Counted from the stretch's first letter, positions 24,546-33,568 are shown. The stretch: DNA of 64,000 nucleotides from Streptomyces xanthochromogenes (GCF_014650455.1 NZ_BMUZ01000019.1:34587-98586); one strand, 5' to 3'. The notes: a model not told the origin generated them from the letters alone. A program made the numbers and translations.

Positions 24546-25550
24546 ATGGCCGACATCTCCCGGCGCCTGGGGCGGCGTCATCTGCGCTCCGCGCCCACCT
24601 CGTACATCCGGCACCACAGGAACGGCCGTCCGGCCCATGACGGCGTCGGGCTCAGCTTCTGGTTCCGGCCGCTCAGCGCCGCGCTGTCCGAAGTGCCGGT
24701 CAACGACCGGGAACTGGCCATGGCCTTCCACGCCCGCACCGCCGACTTCCAGGACGTCACCGTGCAGGCGACCGTGACGTACCGGATCAGCGAGCCGGGC
24801 ACCGCCGCCGACCGCCTCGACTTCTCGATCGATCCGGACACCGGGATCTGGCGGGGCGACCCCCTGGAACAGCTGTCGACCCTGCTCACCGAGACCGCGC
24901 AGCAGCACGCCCTGGACGTCCTGGCACGCACCGCCCTGTCGGCCGCGCTGGCCGACGGCGTCGCCGCGGTGCGGGAGCGGATCGCGGCCGGGCTCGCGGC
25001 GGAGCCCCGGCTGCCCTCGACCGGCATCGAGGTGGTCGCGGTGCGGGTCGTCGCGATCCGCCCCGAGCCCGAGGTCGAGCGGGCACTGCGGACCCCGGCA
25101 CGCGAGCGCATCCAGCAGGAGGCGGACCGGGCGACCTACGAACGACGGGCCGTGGCCGTCGAGCGGGAGCGCACCATCGCCGAGAACGAACTCGCCAGCC
25201 GCATCGAACTGGCCCGCCGCGAGGAGCAGTTGGTGGAACAGCGCGGCACCAACACCCGTCGGGAGGCCGAGGAGGCGGCCGCCGCCGACGCGGTACGCAC
25301 CGAGGCGGAGGCCGCCCGTACGGTACGGCTCGCCGAGGCCGAGGCGGCAGCGGCCCGCGCCTCGGGCGAGGCCCGGGCCGGCGCCCAGGCGGCCTGGCTC
25401 CAGGTGCACGGCGCGGCGGACGCGGCGACCCTGCACGCACTGGCCGCGACCCGGCTGGCCGAGAACCTGCCCCGGATCGACAGCCTGACCCTGTCCCCCG
25501 ACGTGCTGACCACGCTGCTCGACCGGCTCGGCCGGGGTGAGCGGGCGTGA
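24546..25550 (+). CDS. SPFH/band-7 domain protein
   Basis: A 334-residue SPFH (stomatin/flotillin) protein. The band-7 domain spans about residues 40-190 (VPVNDRELAMAFHARTADFQ). A long charged helix of Glu/Arg/Ala repeats follows (about 190-290, probable coiled coil), then a C-terminal assembly segment. No N-terminal membrane helix is evident, unlike classic flotillins. Such proteins form rings or scaffolds at membranes. AGAGAGGGG lies 7 bases before the ATG. The stop overlaps the next gene (GTGA), an NAD-kinase-like protein, so the two are co-translated. Confidence 0.88.
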   Translation: MADISRRLGRRHLRSAPTSYIRHHRNGRPAHDGVGLSFWFRPLSAALSEVPVNDRELAMAFHARTADFQDVTVQATVTYRISEPGTAADRLDFSIDPDTGIWRGDPLEQLSTLLTETAQQHALDVLARTALSAALADGVAAVRERIAAGLAAEPRLPSTGIEVVAVRVVAIRPEPEVERALRTPARERIQQEADRATYERRAVAVERERTIAENELASRIELARREEQLVEQRGTNTRREAEEAAAADAVRTEAEAARTVRLAEAEAAAARASGEARAGAQAAWLQVHGAADAATLHALAATRLAENLPRIDSLTLSPDVLTTLLDRLGRGERA

Positions 25551-26446
25551 GTCTGGCCCCGCGCGCCGTCCTGGTCCACCGCACCTCGGAGTACGAGGAG
25601 TTGCTGGCCCGGCACGGCACGCACGGCCAGGCCGACTTCTTCCTCTCCTCGCGCGGCCGCGACATCCGCGAGGTGGCCGAGCGCCATCACCGGGCGCTGC
25701 GCGCGCTGGCCGGCGTGGCGTCCGCGATTCCCTCCCAGTGGCGCCAGGCCCGGGTCGAGCGGGCCGACCTCGACCGTTTCCTGTTCGCGTCGGAGGATGT
25801 CGTGGTGGTGGTCGGCCAGGACGGTCTGGTCGCCAACGCGGCCAAGTACCTGTCGGGTCAGCCGGTGATCGGCATCGACCCGGAACCGGGGCGCAATCCG
25901 GGGGTGCTGGTGCGTCACCGGGCGTCCGCCGCCGCGGGGCTGCTGCCCGCCGCGGCCGGGCGCGGGTGCGCGGTCGAGGAACTCACCATGGTGGAGGCGC
26001 TCACCGACGACCGTCAGCGACTGCTCGCCCTCAACGAGATCTACCTCGGAGCGCCGGGCCACCAGACGGCCCGTTACCGCATCGGGCCCGACGACCCGGC
26101 CGCGACCACCGAGGCGCAGGCGTCCTCCGGCGTCCTGGTCGGCACCGGCACCGGGGCCACCGGCTGGCTGCGCTCACTGTGGCAGCAGCGCGCGGACGCC
26201 CCCGCGCTGCCGGCCCGGGTGGACGCGCGCCTGGTGTGGTTCGTGCGTGAGGCCTGGCCCTCTCCCGTGACCGGTACCTCGCTGGTCGAAGGGGAGTTGT
26301 CCGGCTCCCACCGGCTGCGGATCACCGTCGAGTCGGACCGGCTCGTCGCCTTCGGAGACGGTATGGAGGGCGACGCCCTCGATCTGACCTGGGGCCAGTC
26401 GGTGAGCGTCGGCGTCTCGGACACCGCGCTGCGGCTGGTGGGTTGA
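25547..26446 (+). CDS. NAD-kinase-like protein coupled to SPFH gene
   Basis: A 299-residue protein resembling the NAD(H)/ATP-NAD kinase fold. The GGDG-like nucleotide motif appears as VVVGQDGLVANAAKYLSGQP (about 87-106), with Gln for the second Gly. Further on are LALNEIYLG (the NE motif) and VLVGTGTGATGW near 194-205. A second all-beta domain follows. The changed GGDG motif could mean a different phosphate acceptor or a non-catalytic sensor. The GTG start overlaps the SPFH stop by 4 bases. Confidence 0.75.
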   Translation: MSLAPRAVLVHRTSEYEELLARHGTHGQADFFLSSRGRDIREVAERHHRALRALAGVASAIPSQWRQARVERADLDRFLFASEDVVVVVGQDGLVANAAKYLSGQPVIGIDPEPGRNPGVLVRHRASAAAGLLPAAAGRGCAVEELTMVEALTDDRQRLLALNEIYLGAPGHQTARYRIGPDDPAATTEAQASSGVLVGTGTGATGWLRSLWQQRADAPALPARVDARLVWFVREAWPSPVTGTSLVEGELSGSHRLRITVESDRLVAFGDGMEGDALDLTWGQSVSVGVSDTALRLVG

Positions 26447-26451
26447 GGGCC

Positions 26452-26514
26452 GACGGCCGACGGATCGAGGGCCGCGACTCGCGGGTCGGGCGAAGACGGC
26501 CGACGGATCGAGGG
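26452..26514. repeat. 20-bp direct repeat
   Basis: GACGGCCGACGGATCGAGGG occurs exactly at 26452-26471 and 26495-26514, just after the NAD-kinase-like stop. No mobile gene or integrase is near, so it is probably a local duplication. Confidence 0.85.
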
Positions 26515-26654
26515 GGACGCCGACTGGTGGCCGGCCGGGCGGCTGCCGCCGGGTCGCGGGACAATCGGCCGCGCGTCAGCGGGCCGTGAGCCTCGATTGT
26601 CAGTGGCGTACGGCATCGTGAACGGTGAGCCCGTACTCCGAGGGAAGGCTGCCG

Positions 26655-26912
26655 ATGACCGCCACCGCCGTGATGACGTCCCATGAACGCTCCGCCGCCC
26701 AGGCCTATCTGCGGCTTCTGAGCACTGTGCGCGCCGCCCTCGACACCCCCGCGGACCGGCCGGGGGCTCCCGTCTCGCTGGAGGGCGTCATCGCCGAGGC
26801 GGACGAAGCGCTGGCGCGGGCCGGGCTCGCGGGCAATGAGGCCGAACTGTTCGCGCTGGTCGGCAGCCTGCACGCCGGCGGGGCGCCCGCATCGGGACAG
26901 CCCCGCCGATGA
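26655..26912 (+). CDS. Small conserved Streptomyces protein
   Basis: An 85-residue helical protein, MTATAVMTSHERSAAQ at the start, with EADEALARAGLAGNEAELFA near the C-terminus. It has no Cys, signal or membrane segment. The ATG at 26655 has GGGAAGG upstream at slightly long spacing; a GTG at 26625 is a weaker alternative. It looks like a short acidic protein found in several streptomycetes, but I cannot assign a function. It is convergent with the methyltransferase gene. Confidence 0.65.
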   Translation: MTATAVMTSHERSAAQAYLRLLSTVRAALDTPADRPGAPVSLEGVIAEADEALARAGLAGNEAELFALVGSLHAGGAPASGQPRR

Positions 26913-26936
26913 ACGCGGCGCGCGCCGTGCGCCGGA

Positions 26937-27761
26937 TCAGCGCTTGTGGCCGACGCCGCCGTACATGGCGACCTCGTCGGGCAGGGTGTCGCCCGTCTCC
27001 GGGCGCCAGCGCGAGCACGACACGACGCCGGGCTCCAGCAGGTCGAGCCCCTCGAAGAACGCGGCCACCCGCTCCGGGGTGCGCTGGGTCAGCTTCGGCG
27101 TGCCGTGCTCGTTCCAGAACGCCACCGCCGCGTCGACATCGGGCATGGCCGGGCTGGTGATCGTGTGCGAGAGCACCAGATGGCTGCCCGGCGCGAGCTC
27201 CTTCATCAGGTCGCGCACGAGGGCACGGGCCTCGGACTCGTCGGGGATGAAGATGACGACGCCGAGCAGCATGAGGGCGACCGGCCGGCTCAGGTCCAGG
27301 GTCTTGGACGCGTGCTCCAGGATGGTCGCGGTGTCCCGCAGATCCGCGTCGAGGTAGTCGGTGCGGCCCTCGGGGGTGCTGGTCAGCAGGGCGCGGGCGT
27401 GCGCCAGGACCAGCGGGTCGTTGTCGACGTAGACGATCCTGGCGTCCGGCGCGAGGCGCTGGGCGACCTCGTGGGTGTTGTCGGCGGTGGGCAGTCCGGT
27501 GCCGACGTCGAGGAACTGGCGCACCCCACGGTCGGCCACCAGATGCCGGACGGCTCTGCCGAGGAACAGCCGGTCGGCCAGGGCGTAGTCGCCGATGCCG
27601 GGATGCAGCGCGCGGATCTGGTCGCCCACCTCACGGTCGACGGGGTAGTTGTCCTTGCCGCCGAGCCAGTAGTTCCAGATGCGGGCGGTGTGCGGCTGCG
27701 CGGTGTTGATGCGTTCGCGCACATGGTCGGGCGTCGACGAGGGTGCTGGGTTCTCGGTCAC
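26937..27761 (-). CDS. DUF574-type S-adenosylmethionine methyltransferase
   Basis: A 274-residue protein of the actinobacterial SAM-dependent methyltransferase family formerly called DUF574. The family signature is ARIWNYWLGGKDNYPVDREV (about 27-46). The SAM-binding strand is FLDVGTGLPTADNTHEVAQ (about 81-99), followed by IVYVDNDPLVLAHARALL. The GTG at 27761 has CAGGAG 7 bases upstream and is preferred over a start 13 codons earlier. Many copies occur per Streptomyces genome; their substrates are unknown. Confidence 0.9.
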   Translation of the reverse strand: MTENPAPSSTPDHVRERINTAQPHTARIWNYWLGGKDNYPVDREVGDQIRALHPGIGDYALADRLFLGRAVRHLVADRGVRQFLDVGTGLPTADNTHEVAQRLAPDARIVYVDNDPLVLAHARALLTSTPEGRTDYLDADLRDTATILEHASKTLDLSRPVALMLLGVVIFIPDESEARALVRDLMKELAPGSHLVLSHTITSPAMPDVDAAVAFWNEHGTPKLTQRTPERVAAFFEGLDLLEPGVVSCSRWRPETGDTLPDEVAMYGGVGHKR

Positions 27762-27856
27762 GGGTGTCTCCTGGAGATGCGGCGCTGCGTCAACGGCCAA
27801 TCTAGATACTCGTGTTGCGAACTGTCACAGAGAACGTGCCGTTGCGCGCGGGTGTC

Positions 27857-29131
27857 TCACGCCGGGTCGCGCCCGGGACGGGACTCCCGTGGGCCGGGCA
27901 GGCGCCCGAGGCGTACCGGGATTTCCTGCCAGCCACTGGCGATGAACGAGGGCACCTGCTTCAACTCGGTCGGCGCGACCGCGAGTTCGAGATCCGGGAA
28001 GCGGTCGAAGAGCGCCGGGAGCGCGGTGAGCGCCTCCATGCGGGCGAGCGGCGCGCCGATACAGCGGTGGACACCGACGCCGAAGGCGAGATGGTCGTCG
28101 GCGCCCCGGGCCGCGTCGAAGGCGTCGGCGTCGTCGCCGTAGTGCGCCGGGTCGAGACCGGCGGCGGCATAGGTGGTGACGATCGCGTCGCCCGCCAGGA
28201 TGGTGACCCCGTCGACCGTGAGGTCGCTGACCGCGAAGCGCAACGGCAGGCTGGCGATCGAGGGGTGGACGCGGAGCGTCTCGTCGACGACGGCGTCCCA
28301 GCCGATCGTGCCCGAACGGACGGCGGCGAGCTGGCCGGGGTGGTCCAGGAGCGCGACGACGGCGTTGCCGATGAGGTTGACGGTGGTCTCGAACCCGGCG
28401 CCGATGACGAGGAGCAGCGTGTGGACGAGTTCGTCGGCGCCGAGCCGGTCACCGTCCTCGTTCCGCACCTTGATGAGCTCGGTCGTCAGGTCGTCACCGG
28501 GTCGCTCGGTCTTGTACGCGACGAGGGCCGGGAGGACGGTGGCGATCTGCTCCTGCACGAAGGCGCCGTGCTCGGGGCTCGGGTCGGAGGTGTCGAAGAC
28601 GGCGGCGATCAGCCGGCCGATGGCCTCGGTCAAGTGACCGGGCACGCCGAAGAGTTCACAGATGAGACGCATCGGGAGCGGGTGGGCGTAGCCCGCCTTG
28701 AGGTCGACGGCCGCACCACGGGACGCGCCCTCGGCAAGGCCGTCCAACAGCTCGGCGGTGATCGCCTCGACCCGGCCGCGCATCGCCTCGGTGCGCCGGG
28801 CGGTGAAGCCGGGGGCGACGAGTTTGCGCAGCCGGGCGTGATCGGGCCCGTACGTCGACAGCATGTTGACCACCCCGACCCAGCCCAATATCCAGAGCCA
28901 GTCAGGGTGTTGGTCCAGTTCGGGCCAGAGCGACCAGTGCCGGCGCGGGTCCTTGCTGACGCGCGGATCGAGGATCAGCGCCTTGAGCGTGTCGTACCGG
29001 GTGGGGGCCCAGGCGGGGATGCCGCCCGGCAGGGTGATCGCGACGATCGGGCCCCGGGCACGCAGCCGGGCGCTTTCGGCGGCGATGTCCGCCCCGAACG
29101 GGTCGATGGGCACACGGCTCGGCACGGTCAT
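27857..29131 (-). CDS. Cytochrome P450 (first of three)
   Basis: A 424-residue soluble P450. The I-helix is GAGFETTVNLI, with Phe replacing the usual His; ExxR is in ETLRVHPS; the heme loop is LAFGVGVHRCIGAPLARME with the Cys thiolate. The ATG at 29131 has AGGAG 9 bases upstream. It resembles the P450 at 38.5 kb closely across its length (YGPDHARLRKLV against YGPEHTRLRKLV; ETTVNLI in both), so the two are likely paralogues of one CYP family. No ferredoxin is adjacent. Confidence 0.94.
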   Translation of the reverse strand: MTVPSRVPIDPFGADIAAESARLRARGPIVAITLPGGIPAWAPTRYDTLKALILDPRVSKDPRRHWSLWPELDQHPDWLWILGWVGVVNMLSTYGPDHARLRKLVAPGFTARRTEAMRGRVEAITAELLDGLAEGASRGAAVDLKAGYAHPLPMRLICELFGVPGHLTEAIGRLIAAVFDTSDPSPEHGAFVQEQIATVLPALVAYKTERPGDDLTTELIKVRNEDGDRLGADELVHTLLLVIGAGFETTVNLIGNAVVALLDHPGQLAAVRSGTIGWDAVVDETLRVHPSIASLPLRFAVSDLTVDGVTILAGDAIVTTYAAAGLDPAHYGDDADAFDAARGADDHLAFGVGVHRCIGAPLARMEALTALPALFDRFPDLELAVAPTELKQVPSFIASGWQEIPVRLGRLPGPRESRPGRDPA

Positions 29132-29264
29132 CCGCACGGTCTCCTGACTGACGGCCTACGTCATGAACCCGCCCAGTACACACCTCCGTCGCCCGCGCCT
29201 TCGAGCCGTTGCCGGGCGCGGCGTACGCGAGTTGGCGCATCTCCGCACGCCCCGCCCGGCCCCT

Positions 29265-30131
29265 TCACACTCCTTCGAGGGCGTCGGCGACGGCGCCGAA
29301 GAAGGCGGCGTGCGCACGGGCGCTGCACGGGGACTCCGGATTCCAGGCGAGGACGCGGGCGTGCTCCTCAAGGGCCCGCCACGAGGCCTGGGAGCGCAGG
29401 GTGTCGAGCGGGGCCGCGTTGCACCGCACGTCGGCGAGGACGATGTCGGGCCGCAGGCCGGCCGCCGTCTCCCAGGGTGCGGTCAGCCAGTTCGCCCCCG
29501 GCCCCGCTCCCGGGTCGATCAGGTCCACCCCGTGTCCGGCGAGTCCGCGCAGTTCGGGCCAGGACCCGGGCCGGGCGATGTGGACCTGGTCGGAGTCGGC
29601 CGGCGAGAGCGCGAGGACGCGCGGGCGGGGGGTTCGTGCGGCGACCGTACGCAGCCGTTCCTCCACATCGGTGAGCGCGGCGGCGTCCTCCCGCGAAGCA
29701 CCCAACGACCGGGCCAGATCGGCGAACCGGCCCCGTATGTCCGCCAGGGAGCGGGCCTGGCCCACGTCCAGGACGGCCACCGGAACCCGCTCCTCCAGAT
29801 GCTTGGCCACCTCGGGATCGAGCCCGTACACCTGGCCGCCGCCATAGCTGACGGCGACGACGAGGTCCGGTCCCGTCGAGAGCAGCGCGTCCACGGAGAG
29901 GCCGCTCCCCGCCCCCAGGTAGGAGATCCCGTCCCGTGGCAGCGCGCCGATTTTGGCCGGGTCGGGTTCCGTCCCGTCGTCGTGGAAGGAGCCGAACACC
30001 GCCGCCGGGCGAACGCCCAGGTCTTCCAGGGTGGCGCCGGCCTGGATGTAGGCCACCACACGGGACGGCGGCGACGGTGCCGTCGACAGCTGCCCACGGT
30101 CGTCCGAGAATCGCCAGGCACTCTGCTCCAT
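29265..30131 (-). CDS. ABC-type iron/siderophore-binding-like protein without signal peptide
   Basis: A 288-residue protein of the periplasmic-binding fold typical of iron-siderophore or cobalamin uptake. RVVAYIQAGATLEDLGVRPA at the start and the paired lobes are characteristic. The apparent start MEQSAWRFSDDRG lacks a lipobox or Sec signal, so the protein may be cytosolic, or the true signal lies upstream in another frame. No permease or ATPase gene is adjacent. The ribosome site GGCGGAT is only moderate. Confidence 0.75.
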   Translation of the reverse strand: MEQSAWRFSDDRGQLSTAPSPPSRVVAYIQAGATLEDLGVRPAAVFGSFHDDGTEPDPAKIGALPRDGISYLGAGSGLSVDALLSTGPDLVVAVSYGGGQVYGLDPEVAKHLEERVPVAVLDVGQARSLADIRGRFADLARSLGASREDAAALTDVEERLRTVAARTPRPRVLALSPADSDQVHIARPGSWPELRGLAGHGVDLIDPGAGPGANWLTAPWETAAGLRPDIVLADVRCNAAPLDTLRSQASWRALEEHARVLAWNPESPCSARAHAAFFGAVADALEGV

Positions 30132-30485
30132 GACGTCATCCGCCCCCAATGCGGTCGCGTTGCCGGCTCGTGCGAAGCCCTTTCCCGGTTGCCTGCCCAA
30201 CGCCCGGGATCATCACGCCAGTTCCCGGTCGCCGACCCCAACCCACCTACTGCGAACGCCAGTTGGGTGGGGGCACCGGCACTGAGTACGCCGTTTCCGT
30301 CGGAGCCCTTCGCACGGCTCCGCCCCGGCGCGCCGCCGTCCGGCGACCGGCCCGCGTCCCCCACTGCGCTGCGGGAATCCGTTCCCCACGACCCGCACCG
30401 CAAGTCCGGACGGCACCGAGCGTTTCGAGCCGTATGCCGCGCAGGGGGGCGCCGGCGGGTCGGGCACCTTCTATTCTGCGAACCC
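30132..30485. other. Divergent gene-free region
   Basis: Separates the leftward binding-protein gene and the rightward secreted-protein gene. No frame with family resemblance and no strong operator was seen. Confidence 0.4.
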
Positions 30486-30998
30486 ATGAACACGACGCGC
30501 CTCGCAGGTCTCGGCCTCGCCGCGGTCCTGTCATGTACCGCAGCCCTGCTGTTCTCCGTGGGCACCCCCGCCGAAGCCGACACCGCCGACCTGACGTTCA
30601 GCGCGGACAGGACCGCGGTCGCACCGGGCTCCACGGTCGAGCTGAGCATGACGCTCACCAACACCCAGTCCACCGAGATCCGGTTCGTCTACCAGTCGGT
30701 CCGCCCCACCTGGGACACCGAACGCCAGACGGACCTCACCTACTCGCTCGTCTCCTGCGAGGCGGCGGGATCGCCCTGCCAGGACACCGACCGGCTCGGC
30801 CTCGGCTACGCGGTCCCGCTGCCTCCGGGCGCGAGCCGCACGGTGACCCTGACGTACCGGGTGGCACCGGACTCCGCGTGCGGGCGGACCCTCGGCTTCG
30901 CCTCGTACCTCTACTACGAGTACGGCAGCGGCCTGTTCTCCACCAGCGACACGTACTGGAGCCCCGAGGTACGCGTCGACTGCCCGGCCGCGCATTGA
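30486..30998 (+). CDS. Secreted beta-sandwich protein
   Basis: A 170-residue exported protein: signal peptide about residues 1-32 (AGLGLAAVLSCTAALLFSVG ending near AEADT), then a single Ig-like domain (DLTFSADRTAVAPGSTVELS, later GASRTVTLTYRVAPD) with four Cys residues able to form two disulphides. It resembles small secreted actinobacterial domains that mediate binding. Function unknown. A perfect hairpin terminator follows 20 bases after the stop. Confidence 0.75.
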   Translation: MNTTRLAGLGLAAVLSCTAALLFSVGTPAEADTADLTFSADRTAVAPGSTVELSMTLTNTQSTEIRFVYQSVRPTWDTERQTDLTYSLVSCEAAGSPCQDTDRLGLGYAVPLPPGASRTVTLTYRVAPDSACGRTLGFASYLYYEYGSGLFSTSDTYWSPEVRVDCPAAH

Positions 30999-31017
30999 GC
31001 CGTGCCCCCGCACGGCA

Positions 31018-31045
31018 GTGGCCCCGGCATCGGCGCCGGGGCCAC
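31018..31045. terminator. Bidirectional hairpin terminator
   Basis: Arms GTGGCCCCGGC and GCCGGGGCCAC form an 11-bp perfect stem with a 6-base loop, between the convergent secreted-protein and chaplin genes. Confidence 0.85.
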
Positions 31046-31060
31046 GACCACTGACGCGCG

Positions 31061-31738
31061 CTACCGCGTGGCGCCGCGGAACCGGCGGTAGAGGACACCG
31101 CCGCCGAGGAGCAGCGCGGCGGACGCGGGGACCGCGAATCCGAGCCCGTCGGCGCCGGTGTGGGCGAGCGCCCTCCCCTGCGGCACGGGGAGCGCGGGGG
31201 CGGCCGGGGGTGCCGGGACCGGGGTCGGCTTCACGGGCGGCGGCGCGGGGGCCGGCGGCGGTGCGGGGTGGTGGCGGACCGGCGGGGTGGAGCCGTTCGT
31301 CGAGGTGTTGCCGACGGACGGGTTCAGCACACCGACGACACCGACCGAGTTCCCGGAGATGTTGACGGGGAGATCAACGGGGAGCTGGAGGCCGTTGCCC
31401 GTGAGCACGCCGGGCGAATCCTTTCCGCTTCCGGAGGCGGAGGCACCGCCGCCGTTGCCCGCACGCGAGGAGCCCGCCTTGGCGCCGTGGGGGGCGCGCG
31501 AGGCATTGGCGCAGGTGTTGCCGGCGCTGGGGTTGAGCAGTCCGAGTACGTCCACGGTGTTCCCGCACACATTGACGGGCAGATCGACCGGGAGCTGCAC
31601 GGCGTTGCCCGCGAGCACCCCGGGCGCGGAGTCGGCGCTGCCGCCGGCGTTCGAGTCCGCGTAGGCGTAGCCGGTCGCGGCCAGTACGCCGCCCGTGGCC
31701 ACCGCCGTGACCAGGCCCTTCATGGCGACCCGTCTCAT
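31061..31738 (-). CDS. Long chaplin with two chaplin domains and a sortase signal
   Basis: A 225-residue cell-wall-anchored chaplin, the class that coats aerial hyphae and anchors short chaplins. A signal peptide (about 1-28) is followed by chaplin domain 1 (residues 38-79, with Cys58 and Cys76), a Gly/Ser linker, domain 2 (about 108-149), a Pro-rich spacer, then LAHTG at 191-195, a hydrophobic helix and YRRFRGATR. The LAxTG motif is the sortase-E-type signal. Domain 2 has Ser128 and Ser146 where domain 1 has its Cys pair, so only the first can form the usual disulphide. AGGAAACC lies upstream of the ATG. Confidence 0.93.
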   Translation of the reverse strand: MRRVAMKGLVTAVATGGVLAATGYAYADSNAGGSADSAPGVLAGNAVQLPVDLPVNVCGNTVDVLGLLNPSAGNTCANASRAPHGAKAGSSRAGNGGGASASGSGKDSPGVLTGNGLQLPVDLPVNISGNSVGVVGVLNPSVGNTSTNGSTPPVRHHPAPPPAPAPPPVKPTPVPAPPAAPALPVPQGRALAHTGADGLGFAVPASAALLLGGGVLYRRFRGATR

Positions 31739-31972
31739 TGGTTTCCTGCCTTCCGGAGTTCGTCACGGACTACTCGCCCGCACCGCCATCAACGGCCATG
31801 AGGCCGGATGGGTTATGCCTAATACGCCTTTCACCCCATCGAGTGGCCTGATTATCGATGTGAACCACAGCGGTCGCTTTCCTCCGGTATGAGGCGGAAC
31901 AAGGGCCCGTGACAAGGCACCGCACACCCGGTCGAACGGGTCGGGGGGCGGCCCGAGAGGCGCGCGCGCCCC

Positions 31973-32833
31973 ATGGCAAGATCCTCGAAGGCCGGTGGGG
32001 AGTCCCTGGCCGGGGCGGTCTGGGGGTCGAGGGTGCGCGGGGACACGGATGCCCGGGAGCGGACGGGCGTGGCGGAACAGGTGCCCCCGCCGGTTCCGGT
32101 GACCGTCGCCGTCCCGACGGCCGTCCCGCCTCCCCGAGCCGAGCGCAGGCTCCGGCGGTTCGCACGTTTCATCGGGTGCCAGTTGCTCCGCGAGTTCCGT
32201 GTCATCGTCGCCGAGCCGGTGCGCACACTCGTACGCCGCGGCCTGTCCGGCGTTCTCCTCGCGGTCGTCACGTCCGTCGCGGTCCTGACGCTGCACGCGG
32301 TGGACCAGTCCCCGACCGGGGCCACGCTGGTGCGGCTCACCTCGCACGTCCGGGGGGACATCCCGCTCCCGCTCGTGCTGTTGCGCACGCCGCTCTCGCT
32401 GTTCGTCCCGGCCCGTGACATGCCCGCGCTGCCCGGCATCCCGGTGCTCTTCCTCGGGATCGCGCTGGCCCAGCTGGTGCTCGGCCGCACCCGGACCGTG
32501 GTGGTGGCCTACGCCGTCTCGCTGGCGGGCACGCTCAGCGCCCGCGTCATGATCGCGGCGGGGCCCCGGTGGTGGGGGCTGCCCCCGGAGGCGGCCCAGG
32601 TGATCGACACCGGCGCGTCCGCCGCGGTGGTGGGGCTCTTCGCCCATGTCGCCACGGTGAAGCGGGCCCCGGTCCTGTTCCTGTGCGCGGTCACCCCGAC
32701 CGTGCTCAGATCCATCCAGAAGCCGAACCTGGCGGGCCGCGAGCACCTGGTGGCCATCACGGTCGCCGTCCTGCTCGGTCTTATCGCCACCCGCCGCGAT
32801 CCCGGGCTGCGCGATGGTCCGGGCCCGGCCTGA
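31973..32833 (+). CDS. Multi-pass membrane protein, rhomboid-like fold possible
   Basis: A 286-residue protein. An acidic and Pro-rich cytosolic N-terminus (about 1-60) is followed by five or six hydrophobic segments from about residue 93. The motif DTGASAAVVGLFAHVATVKR near 212-231 faintly resembles rhomboid-like proteins of streptomycetes, but catalytic Ser-His residues are not obvious, so I would not call it a protease. The ATG lacks a strong ribosome site. It is convergent with the MgtC-like gene, sharing a hairpin with it. Confidence 0.6.
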   Translation: MARSSKAGGESLAGAVWGSRVRGDTDARERTGVAEQVPPPVPVTVAVPTAVPPPRAERRLRRFARFIGCQLLREFRVIVAEPVRTLVRRGLSGVLLAVVTSVAVLTLHAVDQSPTGATLVRLTSHVRGDIPLPLVLLRTPLSLFVPARDMPALPGIPVLFLGIALAQLVLGRTRTVVVAYAVSLAGTLSARVMIAAGPRWWGLPPEAAQVIDTGASAAVVGLFAHVATVKRAPVLFLCAVTPTVLRSIQKPNLAGREHLVAITVAVLLGLIATRRDPGLRDGPGPA

Positions 32834-32842
32834 GCCGGGCCC
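32821..32842. terminator. Bidirectional hairpin terminator
   Basis: GGGCCCGGC and GCCGGGCCC form a 9-bp perfect stem with a CTGA loop. The stem overlaps the stop codon of the membrane-protein gene and lies between two convergent genes. Confidence 0.78.
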
Positions 32843-32848
32843 CCGACC

Positions 32849-33568
32849 TCACTCGTCCTCGTTGCCGCCCCGCGTGACGGCCACCACGTTGGCCACATCG
32901 GCGAACCGGGCGGTGAGGACGGCCGGATCGGCGCGGCCCACCGCCGAGATCAGCACCTCCGCCGGATCGCCGGTGCCGCCCGCCCGCAGCATCTGGAGCC
33001 CGGCCACGCTGAACCCCGCGCGCTCGCACTGCTCCATGAGCTCGCGCAGCAGGCCCGGCCGCTGCTCGTACGCGATCCGGAACGTCGACGGCACCGAGCG
33101 CATCTGCGGCAGCCGGTGGACGAGGGGGCGGACCAGATAGGCGGCCACGAAGTACGCGGCGGTCGCCAGTATCGACAGCAGCGGGAGCCCGGCCGCGGCC
33201 GCGGCGCCCACGGCCGCCGTCAGCCAGATCGTCGCCGCCGTGGTGAGCCCCTGGACCGAACCCCGGTGCACGAAGATGACCCCGGCGCCGATGAAGCCGA
33301 CCCCCGACACGATCTGCGCGGTCACCCGGGACGGGTCGAGCTCGATGGTCCCCGCGCTCAGCACGTCACCGAACCCGTACTTGCTGACCAGGGTGAACAG
33401 GGCCGACCCGACGCCGACCGTGGTGTACGTCCGCAGCCCCGCGGCCTTCTGGCGGATCTCCCGTTCGAGGCCGATGGCCGCGGAGAGCAGGAAGGCCAGA
33501 CCGAACTCGCCCGCCTGCACCCAGCCCTGCCCACTCGGCTCAAGGACCCCGGCCGCCACCTGCACCAT
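32849..33568 (-). CDS. MgtC/SapB-family membrane protein
   Basis: A 239-residue membrane protein. The MgtC core is at residues 20-150 (AAIGLEREIRQKAAGLRTYT; then GVGFIGAGVIF and GLTTAATIWLTAAVG), with about five helices, followed by a cytosolic ACT-like domain (about 160-235). In pathogens MgtC modulates F-ATPase and magnesium-limited growth; actinobacterial relatives are generally linked to Mg or phosphate stress. No transporter gene is adjacent. Confidence 0.9.
   Translation of the reverse strand: MVQVAAGVLEPSGQGWVQAGEFGLAFLLSAAIGLEREIRQKAAGLRTYTTVGVGSALFTLVSKYGFGDVLSAGTIELDPSRVTAQIVSGVGFIGAGVIFVHRGSVQGLTTAATIWLTAAVGAAAAAGLPLLSILATAAYFVAAYLVRPLVHRLPQMRSVPSTFRIAYEQRPGLLRELMEQCERAGFSVAGLQMLRAGGTGDPAEVLISAVGRADPAVLTARFADVANVVAVTRGGNEDE

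Noticed and set aside
26452..26514. The 20-bp direct repeat as attachment sites of an excised element
   Set aside because: Only 23 bases lie between the copies, and no integrase or transposase is nearby; a local duplication is enough.
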